A stretch of 64,000 nt of DNA from Toxorhynchites rutilus septentrionalis (taxonomy: Eukaryota > Arthropoda > Insecta > Diptera > Culicidae), in assembly GCF_029784135.1 (NCBI RefSeq), contig NC_073746.1:225631882-225695881 (forward strand). The letters run 5' to 3'. This document shows positions 63,890 to 64,000 of this stretch, in pieces; the first letter of the stretch is position 1, and each line of letters starts with the position of its first letter. The position numbers and the translations under genes were made by a program. The notes under the pieces were generated by a model that was not told where the DNA came from, made no database searches, and saw nothing but the letters and a program-made list of their open reading frames with translations.

Positions 63890-64000
63890 AATTTCAGCTC
63901 AATCGAACATGATTTGCCTTGGAAGATTTTCGAGGATCAAAAAATAAAAACTTTGAGCGCTTTGAGGCACCCCTAAATCATGTCAGATTGAGCTGAAATA
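63890..64000. repeat. MITE-like inverted repeat at window end
   Basis: ATTTCAGCTCAATCGAACAT at about 63893 is matched inverted by ATGTCAGATTGAGCTGAAAT at the end of the window, with a few mismatches, around a short GC-poor loop. Whether the second arm is the end of an element cannot be seen because the window stops. Confidence 0.45.

Overview
The window looks like dipteran, most likely mosquito (Culicidae), chromosomal DNA. The evidence is a Tc1/mariner-type element whose catalytic spacing fits the DD37E group known from mosquitoes, mini-me-like elements with paired (TA)n and GTCT tracts, and I-superfamily, Jockey-clade and BEL/Pao retroelements. Cellular genes are scarce; only one convincing intact host gene is visible. 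I assign no species.

Bases 1 to about 37,472 form a head-to-tail array. A unit of about 10.3 kb consists of a roughly 5.9-kb full-length I-superfamily non-LTR retrotransposon on the minus strand (ORF1 with zinc knuckles; ORF2 with endonuclease, reverse transcriptase and RNase H), followed by a roughly 4.37-kb spacer. Four spacers are present (784-5145, 11073-15455, 22807-27187, 33115-37472). The retrotransposon copies are A (5' part only, 1-783), B (5146-11072), C (15456-22806, containing a gap) and D (27188-33114). Each spacer holds a decayed protein-coding relic, a mini-me-like element between long (TA)n tracts, and two Jockey 3' fragments joined through a near-perfect palindrome of 184-196 bp. 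The last spacer runs unbroken into the parent Jockey element (to about 40.5 kb), which reveals the empty target site.

Copy C holds an exact 500-N gap (17143-17642). The same 931 bp lies on both sides of it, and about 5.4 kb of homopolymer-indel-rich sequence follows. This is best read as an unmerged contig overlap with poor consensus, so the copy number of the array is uncertain. All copies that can be read share a TGA at the conserved Trp of the endonuclease start motif, which suggests they arose by segmental duplication of one copy and not by independent transposition.

From 40.5 to 50.1 kb the sequence is a graveyard of nested elements: a hAT relic containing a pogo-like MITE, a DD37E Tc1/mariner element with a disabled transposase, Jockey ORF1 fragments, a large mini-me-like element with about six ~128-bp internal repeats, and a pogo-like element with a helix-turn-helix remnant. 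At 51.4-52.7 kb lies an intact, intronless 434-codon gene for an Sp/Buttonhead-type transcription factor (Btd box plus three C2H2 fingers). At 55.5-58.0 kb is a decayed BEL/Pao retrotransposon interrupted by a MITE. From 58 to 64 kb I recognise little: a coding-like minus-strand frame split by one TGA near 60 kb, a diverged direct repeat at 62.7-63.3 kb and MITE-like inverted repeats.

I found no cellular operon, CRISPR array or defence system. The most unusual things are the architecture of the retrotransposon array and the divergent Sp-like gene.
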